Source of the DNA: Halobacteriales archaeon YIM A00013
GTDB taxonomy: Archaea > Halobacteriota > Halobacteria > Halobacteriales > Haloarculaceae
DNA: 64,000 nucleotides
Reading direction: 5' to 3'
Assembly: GCA_025041195.1 (NCBI GenBank)
Contig: JAKCFM010000001.1
Location: forward strand, 1,364,001 to 1,428,000
A program made the translations under genes and the position numbers. The notes beneath the pieces are model-generated. The model made no database searches and was not told the origin of the DNA. It saw only the letters and a program-made list of their open reading frames with translations. Positions 24,462-33,444 of the stretch are shown here, in pieces (position 1 is the first letter of the stretch; each line of letters begins with the position of its first letter).

Positions 24462-25973
24462 ATGGGACTGCCCGGTACAGCACGAATTGGGTACCACCAC
24501 AGGGTATCGCTCGCCGTCTGTGGTGGGATAGTGGTGGTGGGGGCGATTCCGGTCGTAGTGACGGGGACAGTCAATCGGGAGTTGATCGCCGCCGCCGCCG
24601 GTGGAACAGCAATCGGTGGGCTGATCGGACTGGTCGGGCTCGTCCACCTGATGGGACAGATCGGCGGGCTGTTATCGGACGTCGATGCGGACGCTGATCC
24701 GTCAGTGTTCAGCCCGACAGCCGAACAGTCGGGACTCGTTGGTCGAATCGCCACCCACTGTATGACACTCCAAAGGCTTCAACGCGAAACGACGGCGATC
24801 GAACGGACCGCGATGTCGTATCGACGGGCAATCGAGGAGACAAACAGCACCGAGATGACGCCCCACTTAGACACTGCCGTTGAACCAGAACCGCTTGCTG
24901 GGCTTGGAACGGTAATCAACACCGCGTTTAACGATCTCGAAGCACGAATTGGCGAGCTAACGTCGTTTGCGACTGAAGTCGCAACGTACGGCCAGGAACT
25001 CCGGATGAGCAGCGAGGAGCTTCACGACGGAAGTCAACAGGTGACTGAAACAATCCAGGAAATCTCCGACAACGCACACAGACAACACCAGGAGCTTGAA
25101 ACGGTTGCCGTCGAGATGGAGGCGTTCTCGACGACGGTCGATGAGATTGCTGACGCCGCCACCGACGTGGCAGCGCTCTCCACTCGAACGGTTGAAACGG
25201 GCCAGAGCGGCCGAGAGTCCGCACACACGGCGATTGAGGGGATGCACCAGATCGAAGCCGAAGCAACGGAGACGATCGAAGAGATCGAAGCGCTTACAAC
25301 AGCCGTTGAACAGATCGACGAGTTGATAGATTTCATCGCCGAGATCGCTGAGCAGACGAACATGCTGGCGCTGAACGCGAACATTGAGGCGTCGCGCGCT
25401 GGCGAAGCCGGCGATGGATTTGGGGCTGTTGCCAGCGAGATCAAAGCGCTGGCCGAGCGGACCAAAGACGCTGCCACTGACATCGAAGATCGGCTGGCCG
25501 AGATTCAGCACCGAACCGACCGGACGGTCACCGAGGTGGAAGCCACAAGCGAGCGGATCGCAGCGAATGCCGATGCCATCGAAAACGCATTGACAGCGCT
25601 CGATGAGATCGCTGCGCTCGCGCAGGAAACGAACGACGGCGTCCAGTCGATTCGCCAGATGACAGCACAGGAGCTCGAAACCACCCAGGAGATAGCCGAC
25701 GTGGTTGACCGGACGGCACAAACGGCTGCCTCCATTGGCGAAGAGACCACGGAAGAGTCTGAAACCGTCGTTGCGGCGGCACAGGCACAGACGGCCGCGC
25801 TCGATCAGATCGCCGATAGCGCTGGACAGCTCGCAGAGCGGGCCTCCCGACTGAGCTCACTGCTGGGGTCGGTAACCCCAGCGTCGGATTCGAACGGATT
25901 CGAACCCGAGGGGCCGCCATCCACAGACGCAGCACCGTCTGACGATCAGACTACCCTTGAGAACTCTCACTGA
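24462..25973 (+). CDS. methyl-accepting chemotaxis transducer without extracellular domain
   Basis: A 503-residue transducer. Two adjacent hydrophobic helices (about residues 15-40 and 48-72) are separated by only a few residues, so there is no extracellular ligand-binding domain. A HAMP-like/linker region follows (about 75-165), then a long coiled coil with the signalling hairpin [20 protein letters not shown] (about residues 302-321) and [15 protein letters not shown]. Gln/Glu pairs in the flanking helices are potential methylation sites. Signals could reach it from the cytoplasm, for example through the H-NOX protein. The stop overlaps the cheW start (TGATG). Confidence 0.88.
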   Translation: MGLPGTARIGYHHRVSLAVCGGIVVVGAIPVVVTGTVNRELIAAAAGGTAIGGLIGLVGLVHLMGQIGGLLSDVDADADPSVFSPTAEQSGLVGRIATHCMTLQRLQRETTAIERTAMSYRRAIEETNSTEMTPHLDTAVEPEPLAGLGTVINTAFNDLEARIGELTSFATEVATYGQELRMSSEELHDGSQQVTETIQEISDNAHRQHQELETVAVEMEAFSTTVDEIADAATDVAALSTRTVETGQSGRESAHTAIEGMHQIEAEATETIEEIEALTTAVEQIDELIDFIAEIAEQTNMLALNANIEASRAGEAGDGFGAVASEIKALAERTKDAATDIEDRLAEIQHRTDRTVTEVEATSERIAANADAIENALTALDEIAALAQETNDGVQSIRQMTAQELETTQEIADVVDRTAQTAASIGEETTEESETVVAAAQAQTAALDQIADSAGQLAERASRLSSLLGSVTPASDSNGFEPEGPPSTDAAPSDDQTTLENSH

Positions 25974-26470
25974 TGAGCCAGTCACGATCCGACGACGCCG
26001 ATGCCATCGCTCGTAAACACCGCGTCGAATTCGTTCACGTTCGGATCGACACCGAACGATGGGCGATCGAACGCGGACGCGTCCGCCGGCTCGTTCGAAC
26101 GCCACAGCTCACGCGAATTCCCCGGGCACCTGCACCGATTGCTGGCGCAACGGAACAGAGTGGAACCGTAACGGCAGTGATCGATGGACGCACCCTCTGT
26201 GGAGCTGACGCGGGGAGAGGCCAGCAAGCGGATGGCACACTCGTCGTGTTCGAGGGGCCACAGCTCGAACAGCGAACCGGACTGCTTGTCGATCACGTGC
26301 AGGGGATCGAATCACATTCCGTCGATCAGATCTCTGCAGTGGCGGACGAACGGCCACAGAGCCCTTCGTACCACTGTGCCCGCATTGACGAGACCGCGTG
26401 GGTTCTCGATCCGAATCGACTGATAGACGCCATCAGCACTGGCAACGCCAGTGTGACTTCCGACCAGTAA
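25973..26470 (+). CDS. cheW: CheW-like chemotaxis adaptor
   Basis: A 165-residue protein with the CheW beta-barrel pattern: IDTERWAIERGRVRRLVR, TRIPRAPAPIAGATEQSGTVTAVIDGR, LVVFEGPQLEQRTGLLVDHVQGI and WVLDPNRLI. Adaptors of this type join the transducer tip to CheA. It is more divergent than typical CheW, with a long insertion after the central strand (GADAGRGQQADG). It is coupled to the transducer by a TGATG overlap, and cheY begins one base after its stop. Confidence 0.82.
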   Translation: MSQSRSDDADAIARKHRVEFVHVRIDTERWAIERGRVRRLVRTPQLTRIPRAPAPIAGATEQSGTVTAVIDGRTLCGADAGRGQQADGTLVVFEGPQLEQRTGLLVDHVQGIESHSVDQISAVADERPQSPSYHCARIDETAWVLDPNRLIDAISTGNASVTSDQ

Positions 26471-26471
26471 C

Positions 26472-26840
26472 ATGACTGTACGAATCTTGCTCGTTGACGA
26501 CTCGGTGTACATGCGCCGACGGATCGCCAGTGCCTTGCCAGAAGCCGCCTACGAGGTGGTGGCTGAGGCTCCAAACGGTGCTGATGCAGTCCGCAAGTAC
26601 AAACAACACGCCGATGCGATCGATGTCGTCTTGATGGATATCGTCATGGCCCAGGCAAACGGAATCAAAGCCACGGCCGCTATCAAACAGCTCGATCAGT
26701 CCGTCAGGATCGTTATGTGCACGAGTGTTGGCCAGCGGGCAAAGATGAAGCTGGCCGCCCGTGCGGGCGCTGATGGCTATCTCATCAAGCCGTTCGCCGA
26801 TGAAGACATCGTCGATGCGATCGATCAGGTTCACGCATGA
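26472..26840 (+). CDS. cheY: CheY-type response regulator
   Basis: A 122-residue single receiver domain. The acidic pair D9-D10 (LLVDD), phosphoacceptor D56 (VVLMDIVM), the switch residue T84 (VMCTS) and K106 (LIKPF) are all present. It should accept phosphate from the CheA encoded next to it and signal towards the archaellar motor or a local output. Its stop overlaps the cheA start by 4 bp (ATGA). Confidence 0.9.
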   Translation: MTVRILLVDDSVYMRRRIASALPEAAYEVVAEAPNGADAVRKYKQHADAIDVVLMDIVMAQANGIKATAAIKQLDQSVRIVMCTSVGQRAKMKLAARAGADGYLIKPFADEDIVDAIDQVHA

Positions 26841-29098
26841 GTGACGATGAAACGCTCCGCAGAGAGGTGATCGAGCTCACTGCAGCGCTCCACGATGGAC
26901 TGCTTGCCATAGAAGACGACGGCGATGAGACCGCGATTGCAGAGCTGTTCCGGGCAACGCACACGCTGAAAGGAACGTGTTCGATGGGCGGACTCGAAGC
27001 AGCGGCTGGCGCCGCGCACGCGCTCGAAGAACTGTTCGAAGCCATTCGCGAGGACGCTATCGAGCCGACGACCCCACTCGTTGACGCGGCGCTTGATGGG
27101 GTCGATGCCATCGCAGCCGTCGTCGACGCCCCCGATATCCAGTCGGCGGTTGCGCCAGCCCAGGCCACTTCCGCGCTGCAATCGCAGCTTTCGGAGCAGT
27201 TGGATGCTCGTCCAGGCGCCACTGCAACGGACGACACGGATACGCCACCCCATAGCTCGACGGAGACGAACGAGCAGACGCAACCACCCGACGAAGATCC
27301 GTTTGTCTGGGTCAGCGAGACGCCAGCAACCGACATAAAAACGCTCGAAACAGAGCTTGAAGGGGTGTCATTCGGGGAGTTCGATGAGCAGGACGAGCTA
27401 AGCATTCGGGAGCTCCTCGAAATTGAGCCAGAGACGGAACCGGACGAGAATTCCGACGGCGGTGCTACTGATACTGGGAGTGCAGACGACGATCGCCCTG
27501 GTGAGAGAGCTGACGATGGGAGCCCCACTGAGGTGGCGCCAACCGACGCTGATACCGAGTCTATCGACGCCGCCGGAGATCCATTCGTCTGGGTGTCCGA
27601 TGATGCACCTGCCGGAGCTGATCTCGAAGCCCTCGAAGCTGAGCTTGCGTCGGTTTCGTTCGGGCCGTTCGACGACGAAGACGTGCTATCGATCCAGGAG
27701 TTGCTCGAAATCGAACCGGAAGAAAAGACCGACACCGACGCGTCTGCCCTCGATTCGGTTACGCTACCGACGGCAGAGGAGACACAGGACCACACATCCG
27801 AGCTCGCTCAACCGGCATCGTTCGAGCCCGATCCCGAAACAAAAGCGTTTGCCGACAGATTCGAAGCGCTGTTCGAAGCAGAGACCGATGGTGATGTTCG
27901 CGCAGTCGGGACGATCGAGGAGAGCAGTCTGGAGCTGCCCACACAGTCCACTCGCGAGGAGGCCATGCAGTCGATTCACTCGGTGACTGTCGACGTGACG
28001 ACTGCAGACGACCTGCTAGCGCTCGCCGAAAAACTGTCGATGGTCTCGCTGTCGCTCGAAGCGGAGCTCGATACTGACGACGATGCGCTCGAATCATTGT
28101 TGGAAACCCTCTCATCGGTCGAGACTGACGTGCTCCAGACGGTTCTGAAGCTTCGATTGCTTGAGTTTGGTGACGTGGTCGATCGACTGCCACGGGTTGT
28201 TCGTGACATTGCGAACGCACAGGACAAACAGATCACCCTCGATATCGAGGGTAACGACGCGACGTTCGATCGCCGAATCGCAGAACAGGTCAGAGAGCCG
28301 CTATTGCACCTGGTGCGTAACGCTGCCGACCACGGGATCGAATCACCGTCTACACGTAAGTCGCTCGGAAAGCCACCTACTGGAACGGTCACCGTTCGGG
28401 CCAAACAGATCCGAAACGGCGCTCTCATCGAAGTTGAAGATGATGGGGCCGGTATTGATCCCGAGGCCGTGCTTGACGCCGCGGTCGAAGCGGGTGTGTG
28501 TGCTGCGGACGAAGTTGCCGATTACGACCGGTCTGAAGCGCTTGAACTCCTGTTCCATCACGGGCTTTCGACCGCGTCGTCAGTCACGGACGTTAGCGGT
28601 CGCGGCGTGGGGATGGAGATCGTCGATCGAGTGTGTACGTCGCTCGATGGCTCCGTAGAGATCGAGAGCACTCCTGGCTCCGGAACGACGGTGCAACTTC
28701 ACGTCCCCATTACGGCAGCGATGGCGCCGCTGTTGTTCGTCTCGGCCGGTGCCGAGCGGTTCGCGATTCCACAGTCAGCAGTCGAAGGCGTGGCGAGAAA
28801 ACGACACAGTGAGGATGGACACACCCCACCGTATTCGCGCTCCGACGGCGAAGAGTATCGACTGTGTAGTCTTCACGAGCGATTCGATGTCCCACGGACG
28901 CGGACAACGACGAGCAACATCGTCTGGCTGCTTGCCGATATCGATCGCGTTGGGATCGAATGCGACCGGGTGATTGGCACACGGCAGGCGGTGGTGACAC
29001 CGTACGGACCGCCAGTTGATTCGATACAGGGAATCAGCGGGGCAACGATCGAGGAAAGCGGCGACGTTATCAACGTGATCGATGCGACGACGATCTAA
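26837..29098 (+). CDS. cheA: CheA chemotaxis histidine kinase with duplicated linker motif
   Basis: A 753-residue kinase. P1 Hpt domain (1-105) with phosphoacceptor His42 (ATHTLKGTCSMGG). A long acidic linker (106-375) follows in place of a clear P2. P3 dimerisation (about 376-465), P4 ATPase (about 466-625; N box HLVRN at 491-495, EDDGAGID, GRGVGMEIV) and a C-terminal CheW-like P5 (from about 630). The linker holds two copies of a roughly 45-residue unit (residues 154-198 and 248-295) of the form DPFVWVS...LE-EL--VSFG-FD--D-LSI-ELLEIEPE. These may dock CheY, CheC or another partner. It is translationally coupled to cheY. Confidence 0.92.
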   Translation: MSDDETLRREVIELTAALHDGLLAIEDDGDETAIAELFRATHTLKGTCSMGGLEAAAGAAHALEELFEAIREDAIEPTTPLVDAALDGVDAIAAVVDAPDIQSAVAPAQATSALQSQLSEQLDARPGATATDDTDTPPHSSTETNEQTQPPDEDPFVWVSETPATDIKTLETELEGVSFGEFDEQDELSIRELLEIEPETEPDENSDGGATDTGSADDDRPGERADDGSPTEVAPTDADTESIDAAGDPFVWVSDDAPAGADLEALEAELASVSFGPFDDEDVLSIQELLEIEPEEKTDTDASALDSVTLPTAEETQDHTSELAQPASFEPDPETKAFADRFEALFEAETDGDVRAVGTIEESSLELPTQSTREEAMQSIHSVTVDVTTADDLLALAEKLSMVSLSLEAELDTDDDALESLLETLSSVETDVLQTVLKLRLLEFGDVVDRLPRVVRDIANAQDKQITLDIEGNDATFDRRIAEQVREPLLHLVRNAADHGIESPSTRKSLGKPPTGTVTVRAKQIRNGALIEVEDDGAGIDPEAVLDAAVEAGVCAADEVADYDRSEALELLFHHGLSTASSVTDVSGRGVGMEIVDRVCTSLDGSVEIESTPGSGTTVQLHVPITAAMAPLLFVSAGAERFAIPQSAVEGVARKRHSEDGHTPPYSRSDGEEYRLCSLHERFDVPRTRTTTSNIVWLLADIDRVGIECDRVIGTRQAVVTPYGPPVDSIQGISGATIEESGDVINVIDATTI

Positions 29099-29104
29099 CC
29101 ACGC

Positions 29105-30346
29105 ATGAAACTTGACCTACCCAGACTGGAGTCGGTGTACGAGATGGCACACGACGGCGCCCAACTGGCCGCAACACGATTTACGAACAGTCTGGAAATC
29201 GACACACGTGTTCGAAACACACGGATTGCCTTCGGGACTCCCCCAACGTCCGCAGCCGATGAACGATCGGTCGCCGTGGCTATCGATCTCGATGGCTTTC
29301 TCGATGGTCGGTGTTTCGTCGAATTCGACGAATCGATCGTGGCAACGATCCAACGACGCCTCGTTGGTGGGCGGTTTGACGAACCCGATCCGGCGCTCGG
29401 ACGGAGCGCACTCCGTGAGGTTGGGGCGATGCTCAACAACGGCTTCGTTGACGGCTGGGCGGACGCACTCGATGCCGACATCGACGTCTCACCGCCATCG
29501 ATCGAATCCATTGGTACCCCCCAGAGACAGGTTACAGCCTCTGAACCACTCGAACTGTCGTTCTGGAGCCAAATCGACACGGTCGATCACAGCCGAGCGT
29601 TTACACTCTGTTTCGTCCCAACTGCTGACTGTGTGGAACGGCTTGTGAGCACCGATGCTGGCGAGCGTGCGATCGAAGCGAGCGCCCTGCGTGGTCTCGA
29701 CACGCTGCTTGAGAACGGCGTTGCATCGATGTCCGACACCGTCACTGCAATGACTGGAATCGAGGTTGAAACGCCCACAAACCGACTGGAATTCATCTCG
29801 ATCGATCGCCTTCCCGCCCGCGTTTCGAACGGTCGATATCGAAGTGTAGCGTTCAGTTTCCACGATACACCTAGTGGCTATCTGCTCTTTTTGTTCGACC
29901 ACGACGGTGCCAGCGCACTCGTCCGAGAGCTGTTCGGAGAACCGTCGCACAATGGGGCGATGGCACGCGATGCGATTCAGGAACTGGCCAACGTGATGAC
30001 CAGCAGTTTGCTCGACGGGTGGGCAAACGTCCTTGAGACGACGATCGATCATTCCACACCCGCCTACACGGACGACATGGGTGCTGCCGTGATCGATCCG
30101 CTGGTGGTTGGACTGAGCGAGCGCCAGGAGTTCGCGTTTGTCTTCTCCTTTCAGTTGCGTGCGATCGATACGTCGATCGAGCTGGATGTCTACACCATTC
30201 CTGACGAGGCCGATCTCCTCAGGGCGCTCCGTCTCCTCGAAACGAAGCCCATCGAACCCGTTGCGCAGCCACCATCGTTCACGCCGACAGAGGCGACGCC
30301 CACGGCGTTTGCCGTCGGAGACCTACTCGAATCCGATCATCCATGA
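29105..30346 (+). CDS. cheC: double CheC-type CheY-phosphate phosphatase
   Basis: A 413-residue protein about twice the usual CheC length, consisting of two CheC domains. The CheC active-site pattern D/S-x3-E-x2-N-x22-P is perfect in the last helix pair (D289, E293, N296, P319). The equivalent site in the first domain has S101, E105 and P131 but Ala108 in place of Asn. The other sites (for example 193-200) have lost both Glu and Asn. It should dephosphorylate CheY-P with one active site. It follows cheA by 6 bp, and its stop overlaps cheD. Confidence 0.82.
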   Translation: MKLDLPRLESVYEMAHDGAQLAATRFTNSLEIDTRVRNTRIAFGTPPTSAADERSVAVAIDLDGFLDGRCFVEFDESIVATIQRRLVGGRFDEPDPALGRSALREVGAMLNNGFVDGWADALDADIDVSPPSIESIGTPQRQVTASEPLELSFWSQIDTVDHSRAFTLCFVPTADCVERLVSTDAGERAIEASALRGLDTLLENGVASMSDTVTAMTGIEVETPTNRLEFISIDRLPARVSNGRYRSVAFSFHDTPSGYLLFLFDHDGASALVRELFGEPSHNGAMARDAIQELANVMTSSLLDGWANVLETTIDHSTPAYTDDMGAAVIDPLVVGLSERQEFAFVFSFQLRAIDTSIELDVYTIPDEADLLRALRLLETKPIEPVAQPPSFTPTEATPTAFAVGDLLESDHP

Positions 30347-30849
30347 CCAACGCACTTGAAGACGTTCTAGCAGACGAATCAGACGAAACGCTCGTCCGAG
30401 CAGGAGAGTACCGTGTCGTACCGTCCGGAGCGTCCCTGTACGCCTACGGCCTCGGGGCAAGCGTCGCGATCGCGATCTGTGGACCCGACTCGATGGGCGG
30501 ACTTGCACATGCGCTGCTATCCCGCCCAGACGGCGCCATGCGCCGTGGTGCAGGGACCTTCGTTGAGTCTGCGATCCGTGAGATGTTGCGAGAACTGATC
30601 GAGGCGGGCGCAGGCTACGGCTCGTGCGAGGCGAAGCTCGCCGGGGGCGCGACGGTGTTTCAGCTTGAGGGACTCGATCCAGATACCGGCGGGCAAACGG
30701 TGGCAACCGCCCGCCAAGAGCTCTCAGCTCTGGACGTTCCCGTCGTCGCCACGGCGGTCGGTGGCCAGCGCGGCCGGTGTGTTGCCTTCGACACCGCAGC
30801 AGATGAGCTCACCGTGGCCACCAGTGATGGCGAAACAACCCAGCTTTGA
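30343..30849 (+). CDS. cheD: CheD-like protein lacking the catalytic cysteine
   Basis: A 168-residue CheD-family protein. CheD deamidates transducer glutamines and binds CheC, raising its phosphatase activity. The core LGASVAIAICGPDSMGGLAHALL aligns with the family pattern LG-S-C-V...GG-(M/L)-AH-(I/V)-(M/L)-LP. His56 is present, but Ser40 stands where the catalytic Cys is expected. Deamidase activity is therefore doubtful, while CheC binding may remain. It overlaps the cheC stop by 4 bp and ends the operon; no cheB or cheR is in the window. Confidence 0.8.
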   Translation: MTNALEDVLADESDETLVRAGEYRVVPSGASLYAYGLGASVAIAICGPDSMGGLAHALLSRPDGAMRRGAGTFVESAIREMLRELIEAGAGYGSCEAKLAGGATVFQLEGLDPDTGGQTVATARQELSALDVPVVATAVGGQRGRCVAFDTAADELTVATSDGETTQL

Positions 30850-30903
30850 CACCCTCAACGGGGATGATAACACCTATCGCACGCGCGGGGTGCTAGCTAC
30901 ACA

Positions 30904-31932
30904 ATGGCCATGGGTATCGAGACAGGGCTGTTCGGCCACGTGCTGTTGGTGGTCGTGACGGCACTGTTAATCTGGGTTGGGAGTGGGTGGCTTGAGCGTG
31001 GCTCCGAAGAACTGGCCGGTCATTACGGCCTCCCTGCAGTGGTACAGGGATCGGTCGTCGTCGCGGTTGGCTCTAGCTTTCCCGAGCTGGTGACGGTGAT
31101 CGTCACTGCCCTCTCAGGAGTCCCGGATATGGGCGTCGGAGGAATTGTTGGCTCTGCGGTGTTCAACGTACTCGTCATTCCAGCAGTTGCTGGGCTGGCA
31201 ACGGCATCCGCAATTGAGTCGAGTCGGACGATCGTCTATAAGGAAGCCCAGTTCTACATGATAGCGGTCTCTGCACTGATCGTGACGTTCGCGCTGGCAG
31301 TGATCTACGAGCCCGTCACCACCAGCGGTGAGCTGATCGGAACGATCACCCGTCCGCTCGCGTTGATCCCGCTCGCGTTGTACGGGCTCTACCTGTTTAT
31401 TCAGTACCAGGATGTGAGTGATGCAGCCCAACCCACGGAGCCGACCGACAGTGTCCCTCGAATGTGGGGGCTGCTGGCGGGCGGCCTGGCTGTTATTCTC
31501 GTTGCCGTCCATCAGCTCGTTGCGAGCGTCGAATCGCTCAGCACAGCGTTTGGCGTCCCGGAGTTCATGGCCGGCGTGACGATCATAGCCGCTGCGACGA
31601 GTCTGCCGGACACACTCGTCAGCGTGCGCTCAGCGACGAACGGCAACGGCTCGACCAGTCTGGGAAACGTCCTCGGCTCGAATACGTTCGATCTGCTCGT
31701 GGCGATCCCGATCGGCGTGTTAATCGCCGGTGGAATCGTGGTGAACTTCGCCGTGGCTGCACCGATGATGGGCGTGTTGACCGTCGCGACAATTTTGCTG
31801 TTTACCGTCTTGCGAACGGAACTAACGCTGACGACCACAGAGTCTCTGGTGTTGCTGGGTGCGTATTTCGTCTTCGTCGGCTGGGTGGCAGCCGAATCAG
31901 TCGGGCTCTCGCACCTGATCAGGGGTGCGTAG
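30904..31932 (+). CDS. sodium/calcium exchanger-family (CaCA) cation antiporter
   Basis: A 342-residue membrane protein with about 10 helices and the two inverted alpha-repeats of the CaCA superfamily: AVGSSFPELVTVIVTAL with VGSAVFNVLVIP (about residues 57-100) and AAATSLPDTLVSVRSA with LGSNTFDLLVAIP (about 228-270). The acidic residues in these repeats bind the exchanged cation. It would export Ca2+ (or another cation) against Na+ or H+. Its 3' end overlaps the convergent uridine kinase gene by 14 bp. Confidence 0.87.
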   Translation: MAMGIETGLFGHVLLVVVTALLIWVGSGWLERGSEELAGHYGLPAVVQGSVVVAVGSSFPELVTVIVTALSGVPDMGVGGIVGSAVFNVLVIPAVAGLATASAIESSRTIVYKEAQFYMIAVSALIVTFALAVIYEPVTTSGELIGTITRPLALIPLALYGLYLFIQYQDVSDAAQPTEPTDSVPRMWGLLAGGLAVILVAVHQLVASVESLSTAFGVPEFMAGVTIIAAATSLPDTLVSVRSATNGNGSTSLGNVLGSNTFDLLVAIPIGVLIAGGIVVNFAVAAPMMGVLTVATILLFTVLRTELTLTTTESLVLLGAYFVFVGWVAAESVGLSHLIRGA

Positions 31933-32560
31933 CCTCAATTGCAGCGCCGTCGATGGCAGACCGAATTCGTGCACTGAGAACGGAAACTGCGCTGTGGTTG
32001 AGCCCCTCGGGAACGATCAGATCGGCGTGGCGTTTCGTCGGCTCAACGTAGCGTTCGTGCATCGGCTTGACAGTCTCAAGATACTGCTCAATCACACCCT
32101 CAAGCGTCCGCCCCCGCTCGATAACGTCGCGCTCAATCCGCCGAAGAATCCGAACGTCAGCGTCGGTATGCACGTAGACGCTGAGATCATAGCAATCGCG
32201 AAGGCGGCCATTGTACAAGCTCAAGATTCCCTCTACGATGCAGATTTTGGTGGGTTCGACCCGGACTCGCTCATCGGTCCGCGTGTGTGTGGTGAAATCA
32301 TACTGGGGCATTTTTATTGGCGACCCGCTGGTGAGCTGCTCAAGCTGATCGACCAGCAGCTCCCACTCGAACGCATCTGGGTGGTCGTAGTTTATCTCCG
32401 ATCGGGCCGCTAGCGATCGGTCACTGTGATCCCGGTAGTAATTATCGAGCGAGAGGATCGAGACTGGCTCGTCAACTGACGAGGAAAGCGCCTCTGCGAC
32501 GGCTGTCTTTCCGGCCCCCGTCCCGCCGGCCATCCCGATAACGAACGAATCGCCACTCAT
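31919..32560 (-). CDS. udk: uridine kinase-type P-loop kinase
   Basis: A 213-residue kinase that phosphorylates uridine/cytidine for pyrimidine salvage. The Walker A is GGTGAGKT (about residues 11-18), followed by SILSLDNYYRD, YDHPDAFEWELL, the PQYDFTTHTR lid, VEGILSLYN and RRIERDVIERGRT, all in uridine kinase order. ATG 32560 is preferred over upstream codons because it starts just before the Walker A strand (FVIGMAGG). Length is normal. Confidence 0.9.
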   Translation of the reverse strand: MSGDSFVIGMAGGTGAGKTAVAEALSSSVDEPVSILSLDNYYRDHSDRSLAARSEINYDHPDAFEWELLVDQLEQLTSGSPIKMPQYDFTTHTRTDERVRVEPTKICIVEGILSLYNGRLRDCYDLSVYVHTDADVRILRRIERDVIERGRTLEGVIEQYLETVKPMHERYVEPTKRHADLIVPEGLNHSAVSVLSARIRSAIDGAAIEATHP

Positions 32561-32669
32561 TGTTTCTACTGAGACCTTATACTGGATAAACATCAGCATT
32601 TTATGTCCCGCCCCCTGCCCCGTCGCCTTTCAGTAGAGTTATGTCCCATTCGGAAACGAAAATACACCC

Positions 32670-33440
32670 GTGTGGTCGAAAGTTCGCTGTGCGAATGATC
32701 GCGTCTCTCGGAGGGGCTTACTCGCAACACTGGGTGCTGGGTTGATCGCGACGACTGCTGGCTGTGTGCATCCGCGGCCCCCGCCGCAGGGGATTCTCCT
32801 CCAGAAAGGGATCTACGCCAAAAATGAAAATGACCAGCGGGTCACCGTCCTCCAGGCCGGAGACAATGAGCTTAACATCTCTGATCCGCTGTTGCAATCG
32901 AAACTGCCAAGAGCAAACGAACCTGCGAACACGACTATCCCGGAATCTGTCCACGAACGGCTCAAAAACCGTTATTCGGACATATTCTACTACGTCGAAG
33001 TGAAAAAGCTCAACGAGCATGGCCCACTGGTGCCGACGCAATCCGGTGATAAGCCCCGCTATCCAGCAATCGGCGGAAAGCCAAAATACAACCTCTCACG
33101 CGAAGAGTTCGGAAAGGTCATTTCCGGTGATCGAATCGAATACACAGTTGATATGTTCGATAGCAGGAAGATGGATACGCTGACGGTTATCATCCGGAAA
33201 GGGACAGTGGCGAAAAAGCAGCCGATCTCGAACGACAATCTTCCGGACGGGGTCGACCCGTATCTGATCCGTGTCAATCACGGCTCTGATGACTCGCCGT
33301 ACGGTATGGAGTACTACGCGACGGAAGACGCCTATCAGAACGCACCCGTCGGCTCAAAAAGCTGGTTTGGCGTCATCTACGAGAACCGGATCAAACCCAC
33401 AATTCAGACGTTTCGACCGGATCCGTACGGGAATTTATGA
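32670..33440 (+). CDS. Tat lipoprotein of unknown function
   Basis: A 256-residue protein from a GTG start. The N-terminus is a Tat signal with a lipobox (SRRGLLATLGAGLIATTAGC), so Cys32 is probably lipidated and the protein is anchored outside the cell. The mature part is soluble, Lys/Asn-richer than usual and beta-strand-like, with no recognised domain. It is separated by 4 bp from a convergent small membrane protein gene. The function is unknown. Confidence 0.7.
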   Translation: MWSKVRCANDRVSRRGLLATLGAGLIATTAGCVHPRPPPQGILLQKGIYAKNENDQRVTVLQAGDNELNISDPLLQSKLPRANEPANTTIPESVHERLKNRYSDIFYYVEVKKLNEHGPLVPTQSGDKPRYPAIGGKPKYNLSREEFGKVISGDRIEYTVDMFDSRKMDTLTVIIRKGTVAKKQPISNDNLPDGVDPYLIRVNHGSDDSPYGMEYYATEDAYQNAPVGSKSWFGVIYENRIKPTIQTFRPDPYGNL

Positions 33441-33444
33441 GCAA

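Noticed and set aside
26785-27795. Reverse 336-codon Ser-rich frame opposite cheA
   Set aside because: It is a mirror of the acidic linker of cheA (GAC/GAA/TCG codons read backwards give Ser and Val runs).
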